This document shows positions 12,701 to 23,266 of a stretch of 64,000 bases of DNA, piece by piece. The stretch is from assembly GCA_039655645.1 (NCBI GenBank), contig CM077346.1:68533283-68597282 (forward strand), written 5' to 3'. A model generated the notes under the pieces. The model was not told the origin of the DNA and ran no database searches. It was given only the letters and a program-made list of their open reading frames with translations. This DNA is from Ammopiptanthus mongolicus. Its lineage: Eukaryota > Streptophyta > Magnoliopsida > Fabales > Fabaceae. Position numbers and translations under genes: made by a program. The number at the start of each line of letters is the position of its first letter. The first letter of the stretch is position 1.

Positions 12701-13057
12701 TAGCATCTGGAACATAACAGGCTTGAACTCAAAATGCCCAGCTGTTATTTCGGGCACCACTATGCCTGTGTTCATTGTTGCCGGATCAAACAGGGCATAA
12801 CCTCTGATAGAACTGGTTCTATCATTGCCTAAAGCCATGCTATTAGGTTCATCACCCATTTCAGAGTTGTTAGAACTAGTGGCAGCGGAGGAGTAGTCAG
12901 GGCTATCAGGAACCAATCTCCCCAACTCGACTAAGCCCTGGTTCTGCCTGTTCAACCTTCTGAATGTTCTTTCAATTTCTGGGTCTAGTTGGGACTCAGG
13001 AGCGCTATGCCTACGCATACAGAGTAAAGTACCTGTTGCTATAGCAAAACACTCCAC
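9731..13057 (-). pseudogene. Element A1 gag-protease-RT, ending at a nonsense codon
   Basis: A single 1108-residue frame. The gag domain is at about residues 125-275 (AKNWLNSMEP...FLTKFFPP...ERFKKILKRCPHH). A zinc knuckle variant CVYCGGEHLFEDC (C-x2-C-x3-H-x4-C) is near residue 361. The aspartic protease motif CDLGAS is near residue 684, followed by IILGRPFLATGRT. RT runs from about residue 950 (WVSPIQCVPKK, CMDYRKLNKSTRKDHFPLPF) and stops at ATFQ. The next codon is TGA where A2 has CGA, a C-to-T change at a CpG. The Met at residue 14 is a likelier start, because conserved DPEIERTFRRL follows it and the first 13 residues look like leader. Plus-strand frames across it are shadows. Confidence 0.92.
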
Positions 13058-13121
13058 AGATCAGTAGTCTCAACTAATAGAACTATCAATTTAAAACTTC
13101 TTAATTAAACACCATTACAAA

Positions 13122-13139
13122 TCCCCGACAACGGCGCCA
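13122..13139 (-). other. Element A1 primer binding site (tRNA-Asp type)
   Basis: On the minus strand the bases read TGGCGCCGTTGTCGGGGA, beginning six bases inside the 5' LTR. This matches the Asp-tRNA primer sequence used by Athila elements, with one change (GTTGTC for GTTGCC). Confidence 0.85.
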
Positions 13140-13145
13140 AAAACT

Positions 13146-14458
13146 TGTTGCTATAAAAATGGTTGATGAGCTTGTGCAAGTATACACAATCGTTTAACAA
13201 GTAATAAAGTGTAAGAGAGATCGTTCCCACGAGGATTATATGGTGATTCAAGTAACGAGTTTGAATTAATGGTTCTATTAATAGAGATTAACAAAGAGTA
13301 ACAAATAATTTGTGTGTGTGTATCCAGGAAAGTTTTGGTAAAAATAAATGCTAGAGTAAGAAAAACGGATTTGTTAACAGAATGGGTAAAATAGCTACGG
13401 GGAAGTATCCCTTACAACTTCAGTCTAGCTCAGTTATGCGTTTGCAATGCTATGGCAATTTGGCTCCAGGAAATTAAAGTTTGTTTTCCATCAGTTTTGA
13501 GATGAACTTCACTAAACGTCTCCTATTCCTAGGTCCATATTAGTTACATTCACGCCTCACTTAAGCTCGTTCCAGCTAGCCTAAGAGTTAGAATGTTCAT
13601 TCCTAAATCACTCTTCATCATAATTTTCCAATTAATGATTTTACTCTTATCTATAAAACAGTTCTGCTACACTTAGCTTTTCCAAGCAGCCGTGAGCTCA
13701 AGTTCTAACTAAGATGATCAAGCTCAATTAAAGCACAACCAAATCAGATTTATAGAAAATGCAATAGCAAAGCATAACATAACATTCACTAGAAATCCAT
13801 TACAAGCTCAACATCCCATAGCTACAAGAGGTTTAGCTCATATTGAGCTTACAAAGACAAGGAGAAAAATAAGAAATGGAAGAAGAAGCCATTACAAGAG
13901 AGGAGAGAGACAAAGGGGCGCAGCTCTGTCCTTGCTCCAATAGGGAAGATTCTGATGTGTCTCCCCCCTTGTTGTCCCCCTTTTAGGGTTCTTTTTCCAG
14001 CCTGTCTCAAGCCCCTTTCCTCTCTCATCCTTTTTGGGCTATAAACTGATTAGGACAAGTGTCCTTGGCCCAGTTCCCTGACTTTAATGCACCAAACACC
14101 AGCCCCACGTGTAGGACACTGTCCTCATCAGCTAAGGACAACTCAATGTGTAAGAGAATGTTTTGAGCCTTTGTCCTTGTGCACCGTCATCTTCAGCTAC
14201 AATTGCTAAAGCATATCCCAGAGCAACTCCAGTTTAGTGCATAGATCTCCATAAATTGCCTTGCATAACAAACTCACACTCAAATACTAAAAACAGCTCC
14301 AAAAGACACCAGAAGACTAAAACTTACAAAAGACTCCTATAAAACCCACTTCTCACCAAATCACACTAAAATATAAAAAACATAAACTCAAAATACTCAA
14401 AGACTACAAGAATACAAGTGAAAAAAGTATAAATAACTCTTTATAAAAAGAGTTATCA
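13146..14458 (-). repeat. Element A1 5' LTR
   Basis: It starts TGTTGCTATA at 13146 and ends GTTATCA at 14458, immediately before TSD copy CTAGG. It pairs with 4373-5684 and shows scattered substitutions over 1.31 kb. The small frames in it are not supported. Confidence 0.95.
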
Positions 14459-14783
14459 CTAGGCTCGAGAGGTTGGGCAGTGATCGTGGTTAGCCGGAAA
14501 GTTGTCTCTCGGCCTATTTTCGTACTTTTATTTTGGTTTGTACTAATATACTTTGTATGTATTACTTTAACACTGTTGCCCTACTGATGTGGCAAGTGAT
14601 GTATGTGTTATGTTTCTTTATATTTTAAAGCTGCATACTCTGAGGCGTTGTGTACCGTAAATTGTTTTGCATCTGCGCTCAATTTTCTGCTTCGCTTCGT
14701 ATTACTAAGGGGCGCTAGCGATTATAATGCGATTAAGGTCAGTTAATATCTTAGGTTCTCCAATGGGATGACGGGTCGTCTCA
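14459..14783 (+). repeat. Element B 5' LTR, second part
   Basis: It begins with the TSD copy CTAGG, continues the LTR interrupted at 4372, and ends GGGTCGTCTCA at 14783. It aligns with 29574-29906 of the 3' LTR (TTGGGCAGTGATC, GGCGCTAGCGATTATAATG). Confidence 0.9.
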
Positions 14784-14788
14784 TTTAT

Positions 14789-14802
14789 TGGTATTAGAGC
14801 TG
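14789..14802 (+). other. Element B primer binding site (tRNA-iMet type)
   Basis: TGGTATTAGAGCTG lies five bases after the LTR end. The usual sequence is TGGTATCAGAGC, so one C-to-T change is present. Confidence 0.85.
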
Positions 14803-15009
14803 TTCAATTCTAATATTGGACTGTGAGGTTTAGGAAGTGTACTGTCTTGATAAGTTGAGTCCACATTGGATGTCAACCACGTTAGAAAAATGGGTAGAGC
14901 GTCCGATGCGCAAGTTATCGAGTGTGATAACTGTTTTGTTCGTAAGGCATATGATATATATATCGGTTGATGAATATTGTATGTGTTTCTGTCTGGCTCA
15001 TGAGGCGAG

Positions 15010-15300
15010 AGTCTGTTTCACGTCGCGAGACCGAAAGACTACACCTTACTGATCAGTCTAGCCTTCTGGCTCGCGTGGCAAGAATATGTTCGCGTCGCGA
15101 GACCGAGAGGCTGTTCTTTGCTGATCAGTCTAGCCTTTTGGCTCGCGAGGCGAGAATCACGTTCGCGTCGCAAGGCCAAAAGGCTGTGCTTCATTACTTA
15201 GGCTGGCCTTTTGGCTCGCGAGGCGAGCATTGTTTTCGCGTCGCAAAGCCGAAAGGCTTTCTGTCTCGCGTGCGAGAATAGTGTCGCGAGGCGAGCGCCT
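15010..15300 (+). repeat. 72-73 bp tandem repeat with TCGCGA palindromes in the element B leader
   Basis: Four successive units start near 15021, 15093, 15166 and 15239 at CGTCGCRARRCC. Each then carries GAAAGGCT-like, a GATCAGTCTAGCCTT-like stretch and GGCTCGCGAGGCGAG-like bases. The last unit is shortened. The array sits between the PBS and the gag start. It is CpG-rich in an otherwise AT-rich region. Confidence 0.85.
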
Positions 15301-15399
15301 TCTTTTTGCTATTTTCATTGTTTTCTTCATTTTATTTCCTAAGTAACAATCTAGATATGACTTATGGATTGAAACTAATGCTTCCTTTACCAGGAAAGA

Positions 15400-16640
15400 A
15401 TGGCCAAAGGACTTGGCAGAGGAAGGGGAGCACTAGTTGGAACCGGGAGCCCCGAAAGTAGTGGGGATACCTCGGGAATTGGGAATAACGGAGATCAAAA
15501 CGAAGCGATAAGGGCCATGAGGGGTTTGGCCACTGCAATGCTGCAACAAACACAGCAAAATGCTCAGTTCATGCAGTGACAAGAAGAAAGGGATGCTAGA
15601 CAACAACAGTAATCGACAGGAGGAGATGAAGTGGTAAACAATGGACTGAATGCTTTCATGAAGGGGAATCCTCCTCAATTCCATGGAGAATACAATCCAG
15701 AAGCTGCCGAGCAATAGCTGCAAAGAGATCGAGAAAGTCTTCGCCGCTATCCAATGCAGAGAGGATAGGAAAGTTACTTACGCTACCTTCATGCTAGTCG
15801 GGGCAGCTGAAGCATGGTGAAGGAACAAGCAGAGACTGCTAGAGACTGGAGGAAGACTGCTGACCTGGGGAGTGTTCCGTGAGAGCTTCTTGGAGAAATA
15901 TTTTCCAAAGAGTTTCCTTCAAGAGAAGGAGAAAGAATTCCTGAACCTGAAGCAGGAATAGAAGTCAGTGGGAGAATATGCCATGAGGTTTGAGGCATTG
16001 CTGAAATTCTCCCAGTTTTACCAAGTGTACCAGGATGAAGACTGGGTGTGCAGAAGGTTCGAAGACGGACTAAGACCCAAACTGAAGAGGGCTATGCTGC
16101 CATTGAGCGTCCGATCATTCCCCAAGCTAGTGGAAAAATGCACAGTACCAGAAGGACGAGATCAAGAGAGAGTTACACAAACTCCAGCAACAAGCGGTGG
16201 ACCAGCCAGGAACTTTGGTCAGAAAGGCTGAGGAGGAAAGTTCCAACCGAGGGCGAAACCTTACAGTCGCCCGAATCAACAACCAGCAAGTTATGGAAAG
16301 GGGAATGCCAATGCCAGTCAAGGACAACCAGGATTTTCCAAGTGCTTTCGATGCGGTGGGCCATATCAAGTGAAAGATTGTGCGCAGGCACCGAATGTCA
16401 CTTGTTTCCGTTGTGGCACATGGGGCCACTATGCCAACGAGTGCCAGACGGGGGATGCTGGTAAGGGTCAAGTTCAACAACAAGTCAGAAGAACTCAGAA
16501 TACTGGGACTGCACAACAGGTTATGGGTCATCAAAACAGGCCGCAGACGACTAGAAGAGTGTTCGCCGTGAGAGGATCTAAAGCCTCTCAATGTCCCGAT
16601 CTGATACAAGGTAAGTGCCTAGTTGCGGGGCGACTCTTAT
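15400..16640 (+). pseudogene. Element B gag, with internal stops
   Basis: ATG at 15400 opens MAKGLGRGRG. The gag core (AAEAWWRNKQRLL, FLEKYFPKSF, SVGEYAMRFEALLKFSQFY) spans about 15790-16080 across frames with several stops. Stops lie near 15577, 15611, 15715, 15958 and 16228, and some replace expected Trp or Gln. Two zinc knuckles lie at about 16338-16380 (CFRCGGPYQVKDC, with Tyr where His is expected) and 16400-16445 (CFRCGTWGHYANEC, canonical CCHC). The gag is the particle-forming protein; this copy cannot be translated in one piece. Frames on the other strand are shadows. Confidence 0.85.
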
Positions 16641-18571
16641 CTGTTTTATTTGATTAAGGGGCTACACATTCCTTATTTCTTTAGCGTGTATGGGTCATTT
16701 GAATTTACCTGTTTCAACCTTACCATATGATTTGACTGTTTCTACACCTACGGGTGATTCCCTGACAACCCTATTTGTCTGTTTAAAATGCCCGGCTGTC
16801 TTAGAAAACTAATCTTTTCTTGTTGACCTAATCTGTCTGCCTATGCAGCAGATTGATATTATCTTAGGCATGGACTGGCTTTCGGCCAACCATGTAGTAC
16901 TAGATTGTTCAAATAAAACCCTCTGCTTTTCCGAGCAATCTGGATCATTGCCTGCCTGTGATGGTATGTCGGGAGGTGTAGGATCAGGAGAGTGCATGGT
17001 GCTGTTTTCTTTGGAAGCCGAGGAGAGTCCGAGTCTAGATGCTTTGTCGGTGGTGCGTGAATTTCCAGATATTTTCCCAGACGATGTGCTAGGATTACCA
17101 CCCAAGAGGGAGGTAGAGTTCGCAATCGATCTTACACCCGGAGCCAAACCGATTTTGATAGCACCCTATCGAATGTCCCTAACAAAGTTGGCAGAGCTGA
17201 AGAAGCAATTGGACGATATGTTGCGGAAGCAGTTTATAATACCGAGTGTTTCACCCTGGGGAGCATCTGTGCTGTTTGTTAAGAAGAAGGACGGCAGTTC
17301 AAGGTTTGTGTGGACTACAGACATCTCAACAAGGTGACGATCAAGAATAAATACCCGTTGCCAAGGATTGAAGATCTTATGGACCAACTGAGGGGAGTAA
17401 CGGTATTTTCTAAGATTGATATGAGATCCGGTTATCATCAGATAAAGGTGAAGGAAGATGATATACCGAAGACGGCTTTCAGGAGTCGGTACGGGCACTA
17501 CGAGTATCTAGTTATGCCTTTTGGTGTGACTACTGCTCCTACAGTGTTCATGGATTATATGAACAGAATCTTCAGACTGTACCTTGATAAGTTTGTCATT
17601 GTTTTCATCGATGACATCCTTATCTACTCCTCAGACAAGCAAGAGCATCAAGAGCATTTGAGGGTTGTACTTGAAGTTCTTAAGGACAAACAACTCTATG
17701 CTAAGTTGTCTAAGTGCGATTCTGGCTGGAGAAGGTACAATTCCTTGGACATGTGATCGACAAGGATGGTGTCGCAGTAGATCCTGCAAAAGTAGAAGCT
17801 GTGGTTAAGTGGGAAAGCCCTAAGACAGTAAGTGAGATTCAAAGTTTTCTCGGACTAGCAGGATACTACAGGAGGTTCATCGAGGGATTCTCGAAGATTG
17901 CGTTACCTCTGACGCAATTAACGAGAAAGGGAAAAGCATTTGAATGGACAGAAGAATACGAGGCTAGTTTCCAAGAGCTGAAAGGAAGGCTGACTACATC
18001 TCTGGTACTAGTCTTTCCAGATCCATCAGCGTCATTCGATGTGTACTGTGACGCATCGTATCAAGGTTTGGGTTGTGTGCTCATGTAAGAGAGAAAAATG
18101 GTAGCCTATGCTTCCAGAAAGCTGAAAGTGCATGAACGGAATTACCCAACCCATGACCTAGAGTTGGCCGCTATAGTGTTTTCATTGAAGATATGGAGAC
18201 ACTATTTTTATGGCGCTAAATTCAGTGTGTTTAGCGACCATAAAAGTTTAAAGTATTTGTTCAACCAAAAGGAGTTGAAGATGAGGCAGATGAGATGGAT
18301 GGAATTCATAAAGGATTATGAATTTGATCTACAGTACCACCCAGGAAAGGCCAACGTGGTGGCAGATGCATTGAATCAGAAATCTTTGCATATGTCCACT
18401 ATGATGGTGAAAGAACTAGAACTGCTGGAACAGTTCAGGAATCTGAATCTAGACATGGATTTATCCAGAGATAAGATGAGTTTAGGAATGGTCACTATCA
18501 CTAGCGACTTTCTGAACTTATCTGGAAGAAGTAAGGAGAAGGTTACCTACAGGAAAGGAACCTGGTGGTAG
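16641..18571 (+). pseudogene. Element B protease, reverse transcriptase and RNase H (frameshifted)
   Basis: The protease opens near 16650 as a D-x-G-A-T active site whose middle Ser is now a stop, and ends with IILGMDWLSANHVVLDC near 16855-16910. RT follows (FPDIFPDDVLGLPP, PYRMSLTKLAELK, DYRHLNKVTIKNKYPLPRI, SKIDMRSGYHQIKV) with catalytic FIDD at 17604-17615. RNase H shows DVYCDASYQGLGCVL and the SDHKSLKYLFNQKEL segment. Single-base losses near 17306 and 17735 and a gain near 18535 shift the frame, and TAA replaces a Gln codon at about 18086. All catalytic boxes can still be read, so the decay is moderate. Confidence 0.9.
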
Positions 18572-19925
18572 AAGAAGGAAAGACTTCAGAGTTCAAGAAA
18601 GGTATTGATGGAATCCTGAAGTATGGAGACAGGATATGCGTGCCTATGGATAGTGAAGTTAGGAACATGATCTTGGAAAAGGCACACAAGAGTAAGCTAA
18701 GTTTTCATCTCGAATTTACAAAGATGTATCAGGACCTAAACGGAATGTTTTGGTGGCCTGGGATGAAGAAAGAAGTAGCAGAATATGTCCAATCCTGTCT
18801 GGTGTGTCAAAAGGCAAAGATTGAACACCAGAAACCAGCAGGGTTATTGCAATCACTGGATGCCCCAGAATGGAAATGGGATAGTATTGCAATGGATTTT
18901 GTTTCCGGACTACCAAGGACGCAAAAGAAGTGCGATGCAATTTGGGTAATCGTTGACAGGCTTACGAAATGTGCTCATTTCTTGCCGATCAACCAAAGGT
19001 ATTCTTTGGAAAGATTAACCCAGATGTACATCAAAGAAGTGGTGAGATTACACGGGGTACCGTCGAGTATAATTTCGGACAGGGATCCGAGGTTTACTTC
19101 TAGGTTTTGGCAGGGTCTAAATAGTGCTTTGGGAACGAAGCTCAGAATGAGTTCAGCTTATCATCCGCAAACGGATGGTCAATCTGAAAGGACAATTCAA
19201 TCTTTGGAGGATCTTTTAAGAGCATGTGTTTTGGAAAACACAGGAAGTTAGGACGAATTCCTTCCACTGATTGAGTTCACGTACAACAACAGTTTCCACT
19301 CGAGTATTGGCATGGCGCCATACGAGGCACTGTATGGACAAAAGTGCAGAACACCACTCTGTTGGTATGAAACCGGGGAAAATCATTTGATAGGACCAGA
19401 GATGGTGCAACGGGCAAGGAACAAGTTAAGAAAATTCGGGAAAAGATGAAAGTCGCACGGGATCGGCAGAAGAGCTATAGTGACAAGACGAGGAGACCTT
19501 TGGAGTTCCAAGAAGGCGATCATGTCTATATGAGAATCACTCCAAGAACTGGAATCGGCAGGGCAATCAAATCCAGAAAGCTTACACCAAGATTCATTGG
19601 ACCATTTGAAATTCTTCGCCGAATTGGTCCAGTTGCCTACCAAATTGCTTTACCTCCCAACCTATCCAATATTCATAATGTATTCCATTTATCCCAACTC
19701 AGAAAATACCATTCTGATCCATCACACTTGATAGAGCCCGAATCAATCCAGGCAAGGGAGAACTTAGAATACGAAGCGTTGCCTGTACGAATTGACGACA
19801 CGAGGGTGAAAGAACTCCGCGGGAAGCGGATTCCCTTAGTCAAGGTCATATGGGATGCTACAATAGGAGATGACACCTGGGAATGTGAAGAAGATATGCA
19901 GCAGCGATATCCACATTTATTCTAA
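18572..19925 (+). pseudogene. Element B integrase with C-terminal chromodomain
   Basis: Integrase zinc-finger residues appear in AHKSKLSFHLEFTK...CLVCQKAK. Catalytic core residues are in WDSIAMDFVSGLP, SIISDRDPRF and SSAYHPQTDGQSERT. A TAG near 19249 replaces the Trp expected before DEFLPLIEFTYNN, and a frameshift lies near 19412. The C-terminal part (19446-19925) includes GDHVYMRITP, a GPFEILRRIG segment and a chromodomain-like end from about 19760 (LPVRIDDTRVKELRGK, VKVIWD, DTWECEEDMQQRYPHLF). In chromoviruses this domain is thought to guide insertion to marked chromatin. It ends exactly before the purine tract, as expected. Confidence 0.9.
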
Positions 19926-19972
19926 GGTATGTCGAATTTTGAGGACGAAATTCTTTTTAAGGGGGGTAATAA
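19926..19972 (+). other. Element B polypurine tract region
   Basis: TTTTTAAGGGGGGTAATAA lies just before the LTR start TGTAACACCCC at 19973. The run AAGGGGGG is the probable plus-strand primer. Confidence 0.85.
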
Positions 19973-21436
19973 TGTAACACCCCTTTTTTTTAAAAGCTTT
20001 CTATATTAATTAAACGGTATTTGTGTTTTTTTATTTTATTGAAGGGTCTAGAGAGTGAAATAAATTAATCCGAGACCATAGTCACGCTCTACGCTATCGT
20101 AGGAAGCTATGATTAAATTTTGGTCGAAAACTCAGATGGAGCCAGGTCTGCATTTTTACACTGACAATATGATTTTACTACTCAGACAACCTAATTTTGA
20201 CTCGTGAAAGAAACAATTAGGTTTTAAATAAAATTGCAAACAATATCGGGAATTTTGGAAAAATTCAAAATAAATAAGTTTTCATGACTTTCTTGGGCGA
20301 AATATTAAATCGCGTAAGTAACGGAGCTAAAAACGAATAAACATGTAGTCACATCACCTAGGAAGACATGCCTATGACTCACTACTGTCATCATTGCTTT
20401 TCTGAAAATATCTACTGAAAATATCTAGATATTTGTGACAAACGAAAATATCTGAACGCGAAAAGATCAAAATGCCCCTGGTCTTTTTCCTAAAGGACGT
20501 TTACGTCCCTAAAATATCGAAAAAGTGACCTCACCCCATCTTTCACTCTCTTCAATTTCGAGCCCCATCTCTTTCTCTCACCTCCACTTTCTTCTTCTTC
20601 TTCTTCTTTTCTTTCTACTTCTCCATTTTTTTCTCCATTTTTCTTCCATAACTTCACCTCCATTTTTCTCAAGCTTCCACAAGGTTTTTCAAGAAAGTTT
20701 GTGAACCAAAGTCGATCCTATCATCCTCCTCTATCACCTAGGAGGTATAGATTTCATCCTTGAGCTCTCAATCTTCATTTTTCTCCAATGATTTTCATGA
20801 TTTAAGTTTTTAGATATAAACTTCAAAATTTTCTAGAAAATTGTAGAAAAATCATTTTAATGCCAAACCAATTTCTGTGAGCTAGTATCATCCTATAATA
20901 TCATAATCCAAGAGATTGAAATCCAATAAGCTCTCTAGCCTATTTATATAGAATAGGCCGAATGGATAAGAATTTGGAAAAAATGGGTTTTGTTCATTAT
21001 TCTTGATTTCACCCATTTTATTCCTTAATCATGTAATCCAAGTGATTAGGAAGCTAAATCAATCTTCCACCTATTTTTGTTGGGTGATGGCCGAAACCCC
21101 AAGATTTTGGTTTAAGGGGTTTTGGTTCAAATCTTTGAAATTGATCATGGATTATGGGTTGTGTATACTTAAGGATCATTGATCCAAGAGTTAGGAATTT
21201 TTAGACATCTCTAGCCTATTTTAAAAATAGGGGCAGCAGCTTAGTCCTAAGGTTAGGGGAGTTTTTAATTTTACTGTACTGATCTTTGTTTGTGTTTTAT
21301 TGTATAGAATCGGATAGGACTCGAACATCCGACCGCGCACCCGACTGACCGTTGCAGAGCCATAGCCGCAGCTGCACGTGATCATTACTAAGGTGGGGAG
21401 AAAGAACTTTATCGTCGGGAAGGCAAGCTTAATATA

Positions 21437-21497
<61 letters not shown>

Positions 21498-22525
21498 GAT
21501 TGATTGAGGTTGACGTGTTGATCTGTTTATTTGATTATCTATTGGTTTATTTTGTTGAACTGTTTGTGTGATTTATTGTTATCTGGCTTTATGATGATAT
21601 CTGTACTGGTGAGATTATTATTGTAATATTCTATTGTGATTTGACTGGTTGAGTGTTGATGAGAGTATGGTGAGTGTTGATGTTGTTCGGGTTGATACCG
21701 TCGTGGTCCTGACCATGGAGCTGTGGCTCGTAGACGCAAGGCGTCGTGATGCTGATGTTGATGTTGATGTGGATGCGATGTGTCGTGGTCGTGGTCAAGT
21801 GCGTAGGCGTGAGGTACCGGTATCAACCTGCAATGGATGTTTGTTACATAGCATATCATTTCATACCACAGCATTTTGCCCCAAAGGGGGATGTCCAATT
21901 GGGGACGTAATACTTTAAATCCCGAGGTGGGATGTCTAATGGGGGACATGATGTGATGGGATGTAATCCCGACGGGGATGTCCAACTGGGGACGTGATGT
22001 ATCGGCCGACATGCATATAAGGAAGTCAGCATATACATAGGGACTAGTATCCCTCTTATAGGCTTATCTAAGAGAATAACTTTTGAGATGGTTGTGGTGT
22101 ATGACTTTAGAGATGGGTGATGCTGTGTTGTATATTTTATCTGTGTTGTGTGATGCATGTATATATGCTGTACTGATGCCCCTCTCCCATATTGGTGATA
22201 TATGTTTCTTATCTCCCATTATTTTCTGTATGTGTTACTTTTATTTTATGGGAAGACCCCGAGGAAGAACCAGTTGCTGAGGAGCTGGACGGCATTCCTT
22301 ACGAGCCTGACGCTGGAGGACGTGCCACAAACCCTAGCCTCGAGAGGTTGGGCAGTGATCATGGTTAGCCGGAGAGTTGTTTCTCGGCCTATTTTCATAC
22401 TTTTATTTTGGTTTGTACTAATATACTCTGTATGTATTACTTTAACACTGTAGCCCTGCTGATGGGGCAAGTGATGTATATGATATATTTCTTTATATTT
22501 TAAAGCTGTGTACTCTGAGGCGTTG
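19973..22525 (+). repeat. Element B 3' LTR, first part
   Basis: It starts TGTAACACCCC and aligns with 1816-4372 and part of 14464-14783. An (AT)n run is at 21439-21492. It is interrupted at 22525, after GAGGCGTTG, by compound G. Bases 22257-22525 are repeated on the far side at 29505-29773. Confidence 0.9.
22257..22525 (+). repeat. 269-bp target duplication, left copy (partner 29505-29773)
   Basis: From CCCCGAGGAAGAACC to TCTGAGGCGTTG. The right copy starts CCCCAACGAAGAACC and ends at the same bases. I noted a few substitutions (for example GGCATT against GACAAT, and GCTGG against GTTGG). The segment is single-copy in the 5' LTR of element B (about 4287 onward), so it was duplicated at the G insertion site. 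It is far longer than a normal 5-bp TSD. Confidence 0.9.
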
Positions 22526-23262
22526 TGATGACAACCAAATTAGTGGGTTGCCTTGTTGATGATCTTAGGTTGAATTATCAAGCACAATTGATAAGACTTC
22601 TATAGAAACTTGAGAAAACACGTAGTATTCAATTCAAGAAAGAAAGAAACAAGAAAATGGATGGAGATGAGAAAAGGGGAGAGGCGCCACAAATCCAAGG
22701 GGATTTGATAAGCCTAGTGAAGATTGCCACAAAAGTCTTGGACTCTTGATAAGATCAAAGGGGGTGGCTCAATCAAGAACCTAAGAGAGACAAAACCCTC
22801 ACAATTGGATTCAATCCAAAATCAACTTCTTAGTTATCTTTTACTCATCATAGAATTCGAATACATATAGGGGATGGGGCTGCATAGAATATGCATACAA
22901 AGGGTCATCACTAGATGACAAAACCCCATTCATGAACATCCCACTAAGTGGTGTAATAAAAGCTTTTACTCATCCACTAAGTGGCTAAATAACTATCCTA
23001 ATTAAGTAAGTAACAAAAAGTGGTTCCACATCTTCTAAAGGAGTTACCTAGGCATGCAAGCCAAAGGTTTCCCTCCTAGAAGCTTCCCATTTTCGTGCAT
23101 CCTCATGAAGTGGGCTTGGTCATCATACAAACTTAGTGTAGCCCACACTTCATGGACACCAAAGTGAAGTTCCCCCAAAATTGGATCCACACAAAGTCTT
23201 TTACACTTTATTCAACTAGAAATAAAACTAGTAAATGGGCTTTGAAGAAGCTCATGCCCATC
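22526..23262 (-). repeat. G1 3' LTR
   Basis: Inverted copy of 28799-29504 with many shared stretches, for example ATTCAATCCAAAATCAACTT. On the minus strand it follows the integrase end and finishes GGTTGTCATCA. The U3 edge near 23262 is not sharp, because the G-rich tract seen in G2 is missing here. Confidence 0.82.
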
Positions 23263-23266
23263 AACA

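Larger units (their letters stand above)
4373..14458 (-). mobile_element. Element A1: Athila-like Ty3/gypsy retrotransposon, minus strand
   Basis: The element is 10,086 bp with two LTRs of about 1.31 kb, TG...CA ends and a perfect 5-bp TSD CTAGG (4368-4372 and 14459-14463). The uninterrupted target is visible at 22334 in the 3' LTR of element B. Order on the minus strand is 5' LTR, Asp-tRNA-type PBS, gag-protease-RT, RNase H-integrase, a long gap, an env-position ORF, purine tract, 3' LTR. This is the Athila layout. It is a near-identical relative of A2 (50782-61255). The gag-pol frame is broken by at least two stops, a 1-bp insertion, a 28-bp deletion and a 1-bp deletion relative to A2, so it is not autonomous. 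Confidence 0.95.

Noticed and set aside
13122..13139. Possible tRNA gene pieces (also 30285, 33498, 14789)
   Set aside because: They are retrotransposon primer binding sites, only 14-18 bp, next to LTR ends; no cloverleaf is present.
15010..15300. CRISPR-like spaced repeats
   Set aside because: The units are contiguous 73-bp tandem copies without unique spacers, inside a retrotransposon leader in a plant genome.
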